Source of the DNA: Brevundimonas terrae
GTDB taxonomy: Bacteria; Pseudomonadota; Alphaproteobacteria; Caulobacterales; Caulobacteraceae
Assembly (NCBI RefSeq): GCF_011761985.1
Contig: NZ_JAASQT010000001.1
Location: forward strand, 62,001-126,000
Reading direction: 5' to 3'
DNA: 64,000 bases
A model generated the notes under the pieces. The model was not told where the DNA came from, did no database searches, and was given only the letters and a program-made list of their open reading frames with translations. Position 1 is the first letter of the stretch; each line of letters begins with the position of its first letter. Made by a program: the position numbers and the translations under genes. Below are positions 50,482 through 59,107 of this stretch, piece after piece.

Positions 50482-50994
50482 ATGACGGACCACACCCTAC
50501 CCCTTTCCATTTGGGGCAAACTGAAATCAGGCTTGCAAAAAGCCGCCTGCGTTCAGGCCGTTAACGCGACCGAAAAACCCGCCATCGCCCCGCGCCAGCA
50601 ACGTGTCCGCGCCATCTGGACCAATGCCATGCTGTGGACGTTTCAGGGCTGGCTGGCCATGTTCTATGCCGGTGCCAGCTTTGCCAAGCTGACGGCACCG
50701 CCAAAACATCTGGCCATATTGCTGGGCTGGGCCGAGCATGTGCCACAGTCATTTGTCATGGCCGTGGGCGCGATCGAAGCTGCACTGGCCATCGGCATGT
50801 TGGCCCCGATTATCGGCTGGGCCATCGGCAAGCCTGTCCTGACCTATAGCGCGCTGGGCCTGCTGGCGATCCAGAGCCTTGTAACCCTGTACCATCTGGC
50901 CAGTTTCGACATTCTGGCTGTGATCCTGAACATGGCCCTGATGGCCATGACCGCGTCGATCCTGATGTTCAAAACCGCACGTCACGTCGCCTAA
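50482..50994 (+). CDS. DoxX-like inner-membrane protein
   Basis: A 170-residue protein. An N-terminal cytoplasmic part of about 45 residues is followed by four hydrophobic helices: MLWTFQGWLAMFYAGASFAKL, FVMAVGAIEAALAIGMLAPI, LTYSALGLLAIQSLVTLYHL and ILAVILNMALMAMTASILMF. This fits the DoxX/DoxD-like four-helix family. Function is unknown; some members act in redox or sulfur metabolism. The start at 50482 is chosen by family length over a frame opening at 50335. Confidence 0.75.
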   Translation: MTDHTLPLSIWGKLKSGLQKAACVQAVNATEKPAIAPRQQRVRAIWTNAMLWTFQGWLAMFYAGASFAKLTAPPKHLAILLGWAEHVPQSFVMAVGAIEAALAIGMLAPIIGWAIGKPVLTYSALGLLAIQSLVTLYHLASFDILAVILNMALMAMTASILMFKTARHVA

Positions 50995-50995
50995 G

Positions 50996-51039
50996 CCAAG
51001 AGACCGGGACACCGCCCTTGCGGTGCTCCCCGTCCTTGG
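50996..51039 (+). terminator. Strong hairpin after the DoxX-like gene
   Basis: CCAAGAGACCGGGACACCGC pairs with GCGGTG...CCCCGTCCTTGG, with small internal mismatches and a short loop. No T-run follows, so it is a transcript-end hairpin candidate rather than a classical terminator. Confidence 0.5.
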
Positions 51040-51073
51040 AAGCTGTTGCAGCGCCCTGCCCCACCCCCGCAAT

Positions 51074-51086
51074 GCGTTGTCAACGC
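51074..51086. promoter_or_regulatory. Inverted repeat upstream of the third TonB receptor
   Basis: GCGTTG-T-CAACGC is a perfect 6-bp inverted repeat around one base, 125 bp before the receptor start. Confidence 0.4.
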
Positions 51087-51099
51087 GCCACGCCGTACA

Positions 51100-51133
51100 G
51101 GCAGAACATTAAATATCAGACCAATGTTCTGCC
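51100..51133. promoter_or_regulatory. Perfect 11-bp inverted repeat upstream of the third TonB receptor
   Basis: GGCAGAACATT (51100-51110) and AATGTTCTGCC (51123-51133) are exact inverted copies with a 12-bp AT-rich spacer. TTGACT (51150-51155), a -35-like hexamer, follows. The size fits a dimeric repressor or activator site. Confidence 0.6.
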
Positions 51134-51180
51134 AGATGCGTATTATTTGTTGACTATCCCTACGCAAATGCCATCGTTAT

Positions 51181-51200
51181 CCCAATAATATATAATTGGG
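51181..51200. promoter_or_regulatory. Palindrome overlapping the ribosome site of the third TonB receptor
   Basis: CCCAATAATATATAATTGGG is a near-perfect palindrome whose right arm supplies the first G residues of the GGGGAG Shine-Dalgarno (51198-51203). As RNA it would fold the ribosome site into a weak hairpin. Confidence 0.5.
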
Positions 51201-51210
51201 GAGTGAACTG

Positions 51211-53739
51211 ATGGTACCTAAGCGTCACGTATATGCTTCGTTAGGGCTGATGCTCAGCGCAAGCGTTCTGCCCCTCGCGGGTCCAGCCCTCGCGCAGGAA
51301 CAGTCCAGCACACAGCTGGGCGAAATCGTCGTAACCGCCCAGAAACGCGCGCAAAATCTGCAAGAAGTGCCGGTCGCTATCACCGCCTTCAACGCAGAAA
51401 TGGTCGAGCAACTGGGTGTGCGCGACGCGCTCGACATCAGTGGCATGGCCCCCAACGTCACCATCATGCAGGGCACCACCAGCAACTCGGCTGCGGTCAT
51501 CTCGATGCGCGGCATCTCGAACGGCGGTAGTGAGTCCTTCGGTCTGGACAGCGCCAACGGGCTTTATGTCGACGGTGTCTATATCGGTCGCTCGGGTGCA
51601 GCATCACTGGATGTGATGGACATCGAGCGCATCGAGGTTCTGCGCGGCCCGCAAGGGACCCTGTTCGGCCGTAACACCACCGGCGGTGCCATCGCCTTCA
51701 TCTCGCGCGCACCGTCCGACGAGTTCCGCGCCAAGGTCGAGGCCGGTTACGGCAACTATAATGCCTGGAACGTCCGCGCCACGATCGATCCGGGCGAGAT
51801 TGCCGGTTTTGCGACCAGCTTCAGCTATAATCACAGCCAGCGCGACGGCGTGGTCGACAACATCCTGCAACCGGACGATGCCAAAGACCCCGGTGCCCGC
51901 AAGTCGGACTCGTTCCGCGCTGCGGTTCGCCGCGAGTTCGGCGGCACGGCCAGCGTCCAGTACATCTTCGATTACAGCAAGGTTGACGGTATCACCACGG
52001 CCTTCCAGCTGACCCATGTCGGTGACGGCACGCCGCGCCAGCCCATCTTTATCGACGGCCAGCAACTGCTGATTACCCAGCCGGCACCGGTCGGGCCATA
52101 TATGGCAGGCGTGACCTTCACCCAGCCGGAATGCGCCGCCTATTCTGCGCCCACGCGCAGCTATCGCGACAAGATGTGCAATGACCGCCCCAATACGGCG
52201 CTCGATGAAACCTGGGGTCACAACCTCCAGATCGAGAACGATTTCGGAGCGTTCCAATTCAAATCGACCACCGGCTATCGCATCTGGGAAAGCTCCAACG
52301 ATACCGATCTGGACGGTTTGGGCACCTTTAGCGGTCCGGTCTTTACCCAGGCCACCCTGATGAACGGCCTGCCGGCATCCTTGCTTGGCTTTATTGTTCC
52401 CGATCAGGCGACCGCCAACTATCTGGCCAGCCAGTCGGTGCCGCGCCAGACCCTGTCCTTCTTCGAGACCATGAACCAGCGCGAGCACAAGCAGTTCAGT
52501 CAGGAGCTGGAATTCGCCGGTGATACCGACACGCTCGACTGGGTCGTGGGCGGCTTCTACTTCCACGAGAAGGGCAACGAGAACAACCCGCAGAACAGCG
52601 GCTATGTTCTGGACACCAACGGCATCTTCCTCGGCAGCTTCGGCGCTCTTGGTCCGTCGCTTGCGGCCGCCAATCCGGCCCGCTATCGCGCCGTGATCAC
52701 GCGTTCGTCGCTGGTCTATGAGGCCGAAAGCCAAAGCACGGCCCTTTATGGTCAGGGCACCTATTATGTGGGCGGCCGTGACGGCAAGCTGCGTCTGACC
52801 GCAGGGGGTCGCTACACCTGGGACAAGAAAGAGCTGAACCGCACCCAGAACGGCGCCGCTCCTCTGGCTGTGACCGAGCATGGCGATGCCAAGTTTGACC
52901 AGTTCACCTGGAACCTGATGGCCGCCTATGACCTGCGCGAGCACATGAATGTCTATGGCCGCATCGCAACCGGCTATCGTTCGGGTGGTTTCAACTCGCA
53001 GGATCCGGTCATCCCCGGCACCAAGGAACTGGCCAGCTTCGACCCCGAATCCGTTATCTCTTACGAGATCGGCCTGAAGTCGGAACTGTTTGACCGCCGC
53101 TTCCGCCTCAACGCCTCGGCCTATCACAACATCTATACCGATCTGGCCGTCAACATCCCGCGCGTCGATGCCCCTCCGGGCACCTTTGCGACCCGCGTCG
53201 GCAATGCCGGTGAAGTGACCTATACGGGCTTCGACATCGAAACCCAGGCCATCCTGAACGATAATTTCTGGGTTGAAGCCAACCTTGGCTATATCGACAT
53301 CGAGTATCAGGAATTCATGACCGGCCAGTCCGTCATTCCGGGCGCTCCGCCGATCAACGTCGCCTCGATCACGGAGGCGGGCTATACCTCGCCGCTGACC
53401 GCCAGCGCGGCTGTGAACATGGAGTTCCCCGTTTCGTTCGGTCGCGTCTTTGGACGCCTCAGCTACACCTATGAAGACGGCAAGCTGAGCTTCAACAACT
53501 CCCTCGGTGTGCCGTTCAACGAAGAAATCCGTGGTGATGACCGCAACGTCATCGACGCCCAGATCGGCGTCGATGGTCTGAACTTCGGCAATGCACAGGG
53601 CGAGGTCCGCCTGTGGGTCAAGAACCTGACCGACAGCCACGACTTCGTGCGCGGCGTGGACTTTGCGGCTCTGGGTCTGGCGGGCGGCTATTATGCCGAT
53701 CCGCGCACCTTCGGCATCACGGTCAGCGCCCGCTTCTAG
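51211..53739 (+). CDS. TonB-dependent receptor
   Basis: An 842-residue outer-membrane receptor. The signal MVPKRHVYASLGLMLSASVLPLAGPALAQ is followed by LGEIVVTAQKRAQNLQEVPVAI. The plug signature is VLRGPQGTLFGRNTTGGAIAFI, and the barrel ends in GITVSARF. A frame from TTG 51196 exists, but GGGGAG fixes the ATG at 51211. It heads the second catabolic cluster and is preceded by three inverted repeats. It likely imports the cluster's substrate. Confidence 0.93.
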   Translation: MVPKRHVYASLGLMLSASVLPLAGPALAQEQSSTQLGEIVVTAQKRAQNLQEVPVAITAFNAEMVEQLGVRDALDISGMAPNVTIMQGTTSNSAAVISMRGISNGGSESFGLDSANGLYVDGVYIGRSGAASLDVMDIERIEVLRGPQGTLFGRNTTGGAIAFISRAPSDEFRAKVEAGYGNYNAWNVRATIDPGEIAGFATSFSYNHSQRDGVVDNILQPDDAKDPGARKSDSFRAAVRREFGGTASVQYIFDYSKVDGITTAFQLTHVGDGTPRQPIFIDGQQLLITQPAPVGPYMAGVTFTQPECAAYSAPTRSYRDKMCNDRPNTALDETWGHNLQIENDFGAFQFKSTTGYRIWESSNDTDLDGLGTFSGPVFTQATLMNGLPASLLGFIVPDQATANYLASQSVPRQTLSFFETMNQREHKQFSQELEFAGDTDTLDWVVGGFYFHEKGNENNPQNSGYVLDTNGIFLGSFGALGPSLAAANPARYRAVITRSSLVYEAESQSTALYGQGTYYVGGRDGKLRLTAGGRYTWDKKELNRTQNGAAPLAVTEHGDAKFDQFTWNLMAAYDLREHMNVYGRIATGYRSGGFNSQDPVIPGTKELASFDPESVISYEIGLKSELFDRRFRLNASAYHNIYTDLAVNIPRVDAPPGTFATRVGNAGEVTYTGFDIETQAILNDNFWVEANLGYIDIEYQEFMTGQSVIPGAPPINVASITEAGYTSPLTASAAVNMEFPVSFGRVFGRLSYTYEDGKLSFNNSLGVPFNEEIRGDDRNVIDAQIGVDGLNFGNAQGEVRLWVKNLTDSHDFVRGVDFAALGLAGGYYADPRTFGITVSARF

Positions 53740-53782
53740 GGCACAAAAACAGCTGGTGCGGATGACCGCACCGGCTGCCAAT

Positions 53783-53817
53783 AAAAAGCCCGCCGGTGAA
53801 AACCGGCGGGCTTTGTT
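53783..53817. terminator. Bidirectional terminator
   Basis: AAAAAGCCCGCCGGT pairs with ACCGGCGGGCTTT around GAAA, between the convergent receptor and flavin oxidoreductase genes. Confidence 0.92.
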
Positions 53818-53834
53818 GTGTCTGGTAGCCGCAC

Positions 53835-55955
53835 TCAGGCGATCAGTTCATCCACCGCCTCGGAGGCCCCGCGAATGGCGCCTTCGATATAGCCGATACC
53901 CTTGGCATCACCCGCCACATGGACGCGATAGCCCAAGGCCGAAATCCGCTCGGCCAGTGCGGTGTCTCCGCTGGCTCCCATAGCCACGATCACATGGTCG
54001 GCGGCCACGGTATGCGCCTTGCCGTCCTTGTCGCCAAAGGTCACAGCGGTCTTGCCGATGGCGATATCGGTGACCCCGCCATGCAGGCGCACACCATGCT
54101 CCATAAGCTCGGACAACAACCGCGCACGGCGCACCAGTGTCAGCCCGCGGCCCAGATGGCTCGCCGGTTCGATCACGGTGACATCGCGCCCGCGCTCGCA
54201 CAGGAACTCGGCCAGTTCGACCCCGACCAGCTCGCCGCCGATAATGACGATCTTGTGCCCCAGCGGCATCCATGTGTGCGACACCTTGCGCACAAACTCC
54301 AGATTGTCCGTCAGGCCCGTAGCGGCCCCGATCTTGGTGGCCAGACGGGTCAGGCTGCCGGTCTTGCGTTTAAGCGCGTCCGACGATTGCGCCAGCAACA
54401 GGTTGCGCATGTCATCACCGCTAAAGACATGCGGCAGGTCATTGCCGACCAGATCGGGCATATCGCGCCGCCCCCCCGTGGCCACGATGACCGCATCGGG
54501 TTTCAGCGCCGCCAGCAGTTCGGGCGTGGCTTCGGTGTTCAGCCTCACCTCGACAGACGAGCGTTTCACCCGCGCGATCAGCCAGTCCAGCAAGCGCTCG
54601 TTCGCCGGATAGGCCAGCGAGGCAAAGCGCAATGTGCCGCCCATACGGCCCGACTTTTCGATCAGGGTGACGCGGTTGCCCGCCTCGGCCAACTGACAAG
54701 CCGCCTCCATGCCGCCCGGTCCTGCGCCCACAACCACATAGGTCTGGCCGCTGATACGGTGGGGTTTGTGCTGCCATTCCAGCCCCGTCTGCGGATTGAC
54801 CGCACAGCGCACCGGATCTTGCGAATAGATGGCGCTGACGCAGGTATAGCAATAGACGCAAGGCCGGATCAGATCGGCCTTGGCCTCGGCCAGTTTGTTC
54901 GGCAGGGACGGGTCGGCCAGCACCTTGCGGCCCATGGCCAGAAAATCATACTGGCCGTTGGCGATGTGCCGCTCGGCGTCCTCCATCTCGACACGGCCCG
55001 ACGCAATCACCGGAATGGCCACCTCGGCCTTGATGGCGGTGGCCGCAGGAATATTGGTCTGCGGCACATGCGGAATGTTCGAGCCGGAATGCAGTTTTCC
55101 AACCGCCGCATTGTGATAGCTGGATACCGTTATGGCATCCACGCCCGCCGCCTCGACCAGCTTGGCGGCGGCTATGGCGTCCTGAAGGGTGATGCCGCCT
55201 TCCTTGCCCGCTTCCCACGCATCCAACTTGCACCAGAGCGGATAGTCGGCCCCGACCTCGGTGCGAATGGCGGCGATAACCTCCAGCAACAGACGAAGGC
55301 GGTTCTCCAGCGGACCACCATAGTCGTCGGTACGGCTATTGGTCTTGGGCGAGATAAAGGACGACAAAAGATAGCCGTGGGCCGCATGGATTTCGATGCC
55401 GTCAAAGCCCGCTGCCTTGGCCCGTCGTGCGCCCGCTGCAAACTGGGCGATCACCACATCGATATCGGCCTTTTCCAGCACCTTGATGGTCGGCATTTTC
55501 TTGGGCGCAAAGGCCGCCAATTCCTCGGGCAGGAAATAGCTGACGAAATCCCCCTGCAAGGCTGGCGGATAGGACGGTGCCCATAGCGGCACATCATATT
55601 CCCCCGCCGAATATCCGGCCACCAGCCCGCCATGGTGCAGTTGCGCGGCGATCTTTGCCCCGTGGCAGTGCGCCCGTTTCACCATCTCGCTCAGGCCTGC
55701 CAGATAGCGGTCATCGGAAATGGCGGTCTGGTGCGGCACCACCGCGCCGACCGGCCACGCCACCCCGACAACACCCGAGACGATCAATCCGGCACCGCCC
55801 TTGGCCTGTGCCTCGTGAAAGCCCATCATGCGTTCGCCGACTGTGCCGTCGGCTTCGGACAGGATGACACCCATGGCCGAGACAACCATACGGTTGCGCA
55901 ATTCCATCGTGCCGATGCGGCCCGGGGACAAAAGGCGGGAATACTCAGCCGACAT
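53835..55955 (-). CDS. Old-yellow-enzyme/Fe-S flavin oxidoreductase (2,4-dienoyl-CoA reductase type)
   Basis: A 706-residue three-domain reductase. An FMN TIM barrel (about 1-350) contains AQLHHGG, GFDGIEIHAAHGYLLSSFISP and NSRTDDYGG. A cysteine cluster CVYCYTC...RCAVNP for a 4Fe-4S centre lies at about 365-390. The FAD/NAD domain has VVVGAGPGGMEAACQLAEAGN and IIGGELVGVELAEFLCERG. Relatives reduce enoyl- or dienoyl-CoA, 2-enoates and steroid double bonds (FadH, BaiCD/BaiH types). It is convergent with the receptor and divergent from an SDR, so it is probably part of the same pathway. Confidence 0.92.
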   Translation of the reverse strand: MSAEYSRLLSPGRIGTMELRNRMVVSAMGVILSEADGTVGERMMGFHEAQAKGGAGLIVSGVVGVAWPVGAVVPHQTAISDDRYLAGLSEMVKRAHCHGAKIAAQLHHGGLVAGYSAGEYDVPLWAPSYPPALQGDFVSYFLPEELAAFAPKKMPTIKVLEKADIDVVIAQFAAGARRAKAAGFDGIEIHAAHGYLLSSFISPKTNSRTDDYGGPLENRLRLLLEVIAAIRTEVGADYPLWCKLDAWEAGKEGGITLQDAIAAAKLVEAAGVDAITVSSYHNAAVGKLHSGSNIPHVPQTNIPAATAIKAEVAIPVIASGRVEMEDAERHIANGQYDFLAMGRKVLADPSLPNKLAEAKADLIRPCVYCYTCVSAIYSQDPVRCAVNPQTGLEWQHKPHRISGQTYVVVGAGPGGMEAACQLAEAGNRVTLIEKSGRMGGTLRFASLAYPANERLLDWLIARVKRSSVEVRLNTEATPELLAALKPDAVIVATGGRRDMPDLVGNDLPHVFSGDDMRNLLLAQSSDALKRKTGSLTRLATKIGAATGLTDNLEFVRKVSHTWMPLGHKIVIIGGELVGVELAEFLCERGRDVTVIEPASHLGRGLTLVRRARLLSELMEHGVRLHGGVTDIAIGKTAVTFGDKDGKAHTVAADHVIVAMGASGDTALAERISALGYRVHVAGDAKGIGYIEGAIRGASEAVDELIA

Positions 55956-56084
55956 GAACAGTCCCCGCCCGTACAGACGAAAATTTAAACGCCTCTGTCA
56001 TTCGCATTTCCTCGCCACCATGCTTTATTGATCGTTGTTATCGAGAAGTTTTATGCCTTTCACTACGCAAATCAAGGATTTCCC

Positions 56085-56837
56085 ATGAATTACGGGTTCG
56101 ACGGCAAGGTCGCACTGGTGACAGGTGCCAGTGGCGGTATCGGACGCGCCACCGCGGTCGCATTTGCCGCCTCTGGCGCAGCGGTTGTGGTGTCCGATGT
56201 GAACGAGGCAGGCGGGCTGGAAACCGTCGCCCTGATCGAGGCGGCGGGCGGCAAGGCGGTGTTCCAGCACTGTGATGTGGCCAATGCCGATCAGGTCAAG
56301 GCGCTGGTGGCGCGGGCGGTTTCCGAATACGGACGCCTCGACTTTGCCCACAATAATGCCGGTATCAACTCGATGGGGGCCAACGAATACGAGGATGACG
56401 TCTGGGCCCGCAGCCTGAGCATCAATCTGAGCGGCGTCATGTACTGTATGCGTGAACAGGCCGAGGTCATGCTCAAACAGGGTAAGGGTGCCATCGTCAA
56501 CACCGCCTCGATCAATGGTCTGGTCGGCAATGCGGGACAGCCGGCCTATGTCGCCACCAAGCATGGCGTCGTTGGTCTGACCCGCCACGGTGCGCTGCGC
56601 TGGGCCAAGGCGGGTATTCGCGTCAATGCCGTCTGCCCCGGTGTGATCGAAACGCCGATGACGGCTCCGCTGGCGGCCAATCCCGACATGCGCAAGATCA
56701 TGGACAACCTGACCCCGATGGGCCGCATGGGCCGCGCCGAGGAAATCGCCGGTGCGGTTCTGTGGCTGTGTTCGGATCAGGCCAGCTTTGTCACCGGCCA
56801 CCCGCTGGTGGTGGATGGCGGGGCCACCGCGACCTGA
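56085..56837 (+). CDS. SDR-family oxidoreductase
   Basis: A 250-residue classical SDR. The cofactor motif is TGASGGIG, NNAG is present (FAHNNAGIN), and the active site is NTASINGLVGNAGQPAYVATKHG with Ser/Tyr/Lys. The C-terminus (FVTGHPLVVDGG) is typical. AAGGA ahead of 56085 sets the start; a longer frame begins at 56028. It probably acts on a cyclic alcohol or ketone of the second cluster. Confidence 0.92.
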   Translation: MNYGFDGKVALVTGASGGIGRATAVAFAASGAAVVVSDVNEAGGLETVALIEAAGGKAVFQHCDVANADQVKALVARAVSEYGRLDFAHNNAGINSMGANEYEDDVWARSLSINLSGVMYCMREQAEVMLKQGKGAIVNTASINGLVGNAGQPAYVATKHGVVGLTRHGALRWAKAGIRVNAVCPGVIETPMTAPLAANPDMRKIMDNLTPMGRMGRAEEIAGAVLWLCSDQASFVTGHPLVVDGGATAT

Positions 56838-56865
56838 GCCACCCCGAACCAAAGCCTGGAATGAC

Positions 56866-56905
56866 AACAGCCGCCTTCTGATCCCGGAAGGCGGCTGTTA
56901 TTTTT
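56866..56905 (+). terminator. Terminator after the SDR
   Basis: AACAGCCGCCTTC pairs with GAAGGCGGCTGTT, followed by ATTTTT. Confidence 0.9.
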
Positions 56906-56923
56906 AGAGGGTCGGCTTGGTGC

Positions 56924-58213
56924 CTATTGCTGCTGTTCCAGCAAGGCGCGGTCCTTTTCGATCCGGCGGCTGGCAATCATGGCGATGACCGATGCGATAA
57001 AGCCGATCGGGATCACCACGGTCAGGGCCAGTTTCAGCGAGTCCGTTCCGTCACCAAAGGCTTGGCTCAGCAGGCCCGTCACCCACGGTCCGAGGAAGTA
57101 GGACAGCAGGGTGGTGATGGCCAGGAACAGCGCCGTCGCCGTGGCCCTGAAACGGTCCGGCAGGATGTATTGCAAGGTTGCATAGATGCCGACCGACCAG
57201 CCGCCGCCCAGCAGGCCCGCCGGAATGGCCAGCCACTTGGCCAGCGCAAACGAGTTGGACCAGGTCACAGCCAGAATAACCAGCGTCGCCGTGCCCAGTG
57301 CCAAGGCCGAAAGCCGCACCGGCCATGCCATGTCACGCTTGGCAAAACGGTCGGAAACCGCCCCAAAGCACAGCATGCCCAGCAAGCCGGCTATGCCGAA
57401 ATTCACCGCAAAGGCAGTCTTGGCCACAACCGGCTCCAGACCATAGTTGCGGGTGAACAGCTCGGGTCCCCAATAGCCGAAGGCAATGCCCGACAGAGCA
57501 CCCAGACCAAAGGCCAGCATCATCAGCACAAAGCTGGCATTGCGGGACAAGACCTTGATGAGCGACAGCATCGGGATCGTGACCGCCGGGGCGGTTTCGC
57601 TGACCACGCGAACCGGATCGCGCACTACAACCGCCATCAACACACCGACAAAGATACCGATCGTGCCCAGCAGATAGAAGGCGACACGCCAGTCATGCAT
57701 CTCGGCAATGGCCGGACCACCCGCCTGACCGATGATCTGGCCGACATAGGTGGCGATCCCCAGAAGGCCAAAGGCCAGACCACGACGCTCGGGTTTGAAA
57801 TAGGCCGCCAGCAGTGAATAGGCCGGTGCCGCAAACGAGGCCTCGCCAATGCCGACCGCGGCGCGGGCAATAGCCAGACTGACCTCGTCCTGCGCCATGC
57901 CGGTGGCGATGGTGGCCAGACTCCAGGTCACACAGCCGATGGCGATAATCATCTTGCGCGACCAGCGGTCCGCCAGACGCGCCAGCGGAATACCCGCCAC
58001 CACATAGAGCACAACAAAGGCCGGCCCCATCAACAGGCCGATCATGCCGTCACCCAGACCGAACTCGGCCTTGATAGGTCCGATCAGTCCGGTCAGCAAA
58101 AAGCGGTCTGCGAAATTCACAATCGAGACCAGCAGCAACATGGCCAGAACCAGCCATGGACTGGTCAGTTTGCTGCTGGGGGGATTGGTTGTTTGTATCG
58201 TTGCCATATCCAT
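56924..58213 (-). CDS. MFS transporter
   Basis: A 429-residue major facilitator protein with twelve predicted helices. The loop 2-3 motif is GIPLARLADRWSRKMI, NFADRFLLTGLIGPI is in helix 1, and the helix-5 region is GIGEASFAAPAYSLL, characteristic of the spinster-like/organic anion group. A cytoplasmic central loop lies near residues 200-230. Its ATG shares one base with the TGA of the preceding SDR (TGATG), and GAGGGAT supports that start over the longer frame. Inner-membrane uptake of the pathway compound after the TonB receptor is the natural inference. Confidence 0.92.
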   Translation of the reverse strand: MDMATIQTTNPPSSKLTSPWLVLAMLLLVSIVNFADRFLLTGLIGPIKAEFGLGDGMIGLLMGPAFVVLYVVAGIPLARLADRWSRKMIIAIGCVTWSLATIATGMAQDEVSLAIARAAVGIGEASFAAPAYSLLAAYFKPERRGLAFGLLGIATYVGQIIGQAGGPAIAEMHDWRVAFYLLGTIGIFVGVLMAVVVRDPVRVVSETAPAVTIPMLSLIKVLSRNASFVLMMLAFGLGALSGIAFGYWGPELFTRNYGLEPVVAKTAFAVNFGIAGLLGMLCFGAVSDRFAKRDMAWPVRLSALALGTATLVILAVTWSNSFALAKWLAIPAGLLGGGWSVGIYATLQYILPDRFRATATALFLAITTLLSYFLGPWVTGLLSQAFGDGTDSLKLALTVVIPIGFIASVIAMIASRRIEKDRALLEQQQ

Positions 58214-58977
58214 CAATCCCTCAATACCGAGCCGCCATTGACGTGCCAGACCTGACCATTGACCCACTGGCCATCATCCGAGGCGAGGAAGGCGACCGCG
58301 CCCGCAATATCCTCGGGCTTGCCAAGGCGGGTGTGCGGCAACTGGGCCAGAAACTGTTGCGCGTATTCTTCGGTCAGATGCTGGGACAGGGCCTCGGTCA
58401 TCACCATGCCGGGGCTGATGGCATTGGCGCGGATGCCCTGTTTACCGAATTTGCGGGCCACATGGCGCACCAGCGCATGGATGGCGTTTTTGGTCATCGG
58501 ATAGGCGACCTGCATCGGGTTGCCCGAGGTGGCCGCGCCCGACGAGGTATAGATCATCGCCCCGCCGCCGCGCTCGATCATCACCGGCATAGCGGCCTGA
58601 CTGGCCAGAAAATGGCTCTTGGTATTGATGGCGAACGAACGGTCCAACACCTCTTCGGTGCAGTTGAGGATGTCGATATCCCCTTCGGTGCCGCCCGCCA
58701 GATTGGAGTGGTAAAAGTCCAGCGCGCCGAATTCCGACAAGGCGGCCTGAACGATATTGGCCTGCGATGCCGCCGAGGTGCCGTCCAGCATGACCCCCAC
58801 GGCCTGTCCGCCCGCGTCACAGATCAGTTGTGCGGTTTCTTGTGCCCAGCCTGCGTTTATGTCACCGATAACAACGCAGGCGCCTTCTTCGGCCAGTCGC
58901 CTTGCGGTGGCTGCGCCGATACCGCGACCTCCACCGGCGACAATACCGACCTTGCCTTTCAAGCCGCGCATCTTCAC
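58213..58977 (-). CDS. SDR-family oxidoreductase
   Basis: A 254-residue SDR. The glycine motif is AGGGRGIG and the active site is YTSSGAATSGNPMQVAYPMTKNA. The usual NNAG is replaced by HSNLAGG, a departure that may change cofactor packing. It ends FASDDGQWVNGQVWHVNGG-like. It is the first gene of a two-gene operon with the MFS transporter and is divergent from another SDR at 59108. Confidence 0.88.
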   Translation of the reverse strand: MKMRGLKGKVGIVAGGGRGIGAATARRLAEEGACVVIGDINAGWAQETAQLICDAGGQAVGVMLDGTSAASQANIVQAALSEFGALDFYHSNLAGGTEGDIDILNCTEEVLDRSFAINTKSHFLASQAAMPVMIERGGGAMIYTSSGAATSGNPMQVAYPMTKNAIHALVRHVARKFGKQGIRANAISPGMVMTEALSQHLTEEYAQQFLAQLPHTRLGKPEDIAGAVAFLASDDGQWVNGQVWHVNGGSVLRD

Positions 58978-58989
58978 TCCCCAAACATC

Positions 58990-59042
58990 GCATTTTGCGT
59001 TCTTATGAAGTCAAGATAACACGCATATATCGAACGAAATGC
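58990..59042. promoter_or_regulatory. Inverted repeat in the divergent SDR promoter region
   Basis: GCATTT-TG-CGTTC (58990-59002) and GAACGAAATGC (59032-59042) are inverted copies with a two-base bulge and a 29-bp spacer. A smaller repeat TCGTA...TACGA lies at 59060-59075. They sit between two divergent dehydrogenase genes and may bind a shared regulator. Confidence 0.4.
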
Positions 59043-59107
59043 AACACTAAACGCCATTATCGTATTTTATTACGAACTGAATGACGCATGAAGGAGGCGC
59101 GCGACCT

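Noticed and set aside
51604..53781. 725-codon minus-strand open frame opposite the third TonB receptor
   Set aside because: Same reason: an antisense shadow of a certain gene, with no recognisable domain.
53919..55586. 555-codon plus-strand open frame opposite the OYE-type reductase
   Set aside because: Antisense to a protein with clear FMN, Fe-S and FAD motifs; composition is not that of a real protein.
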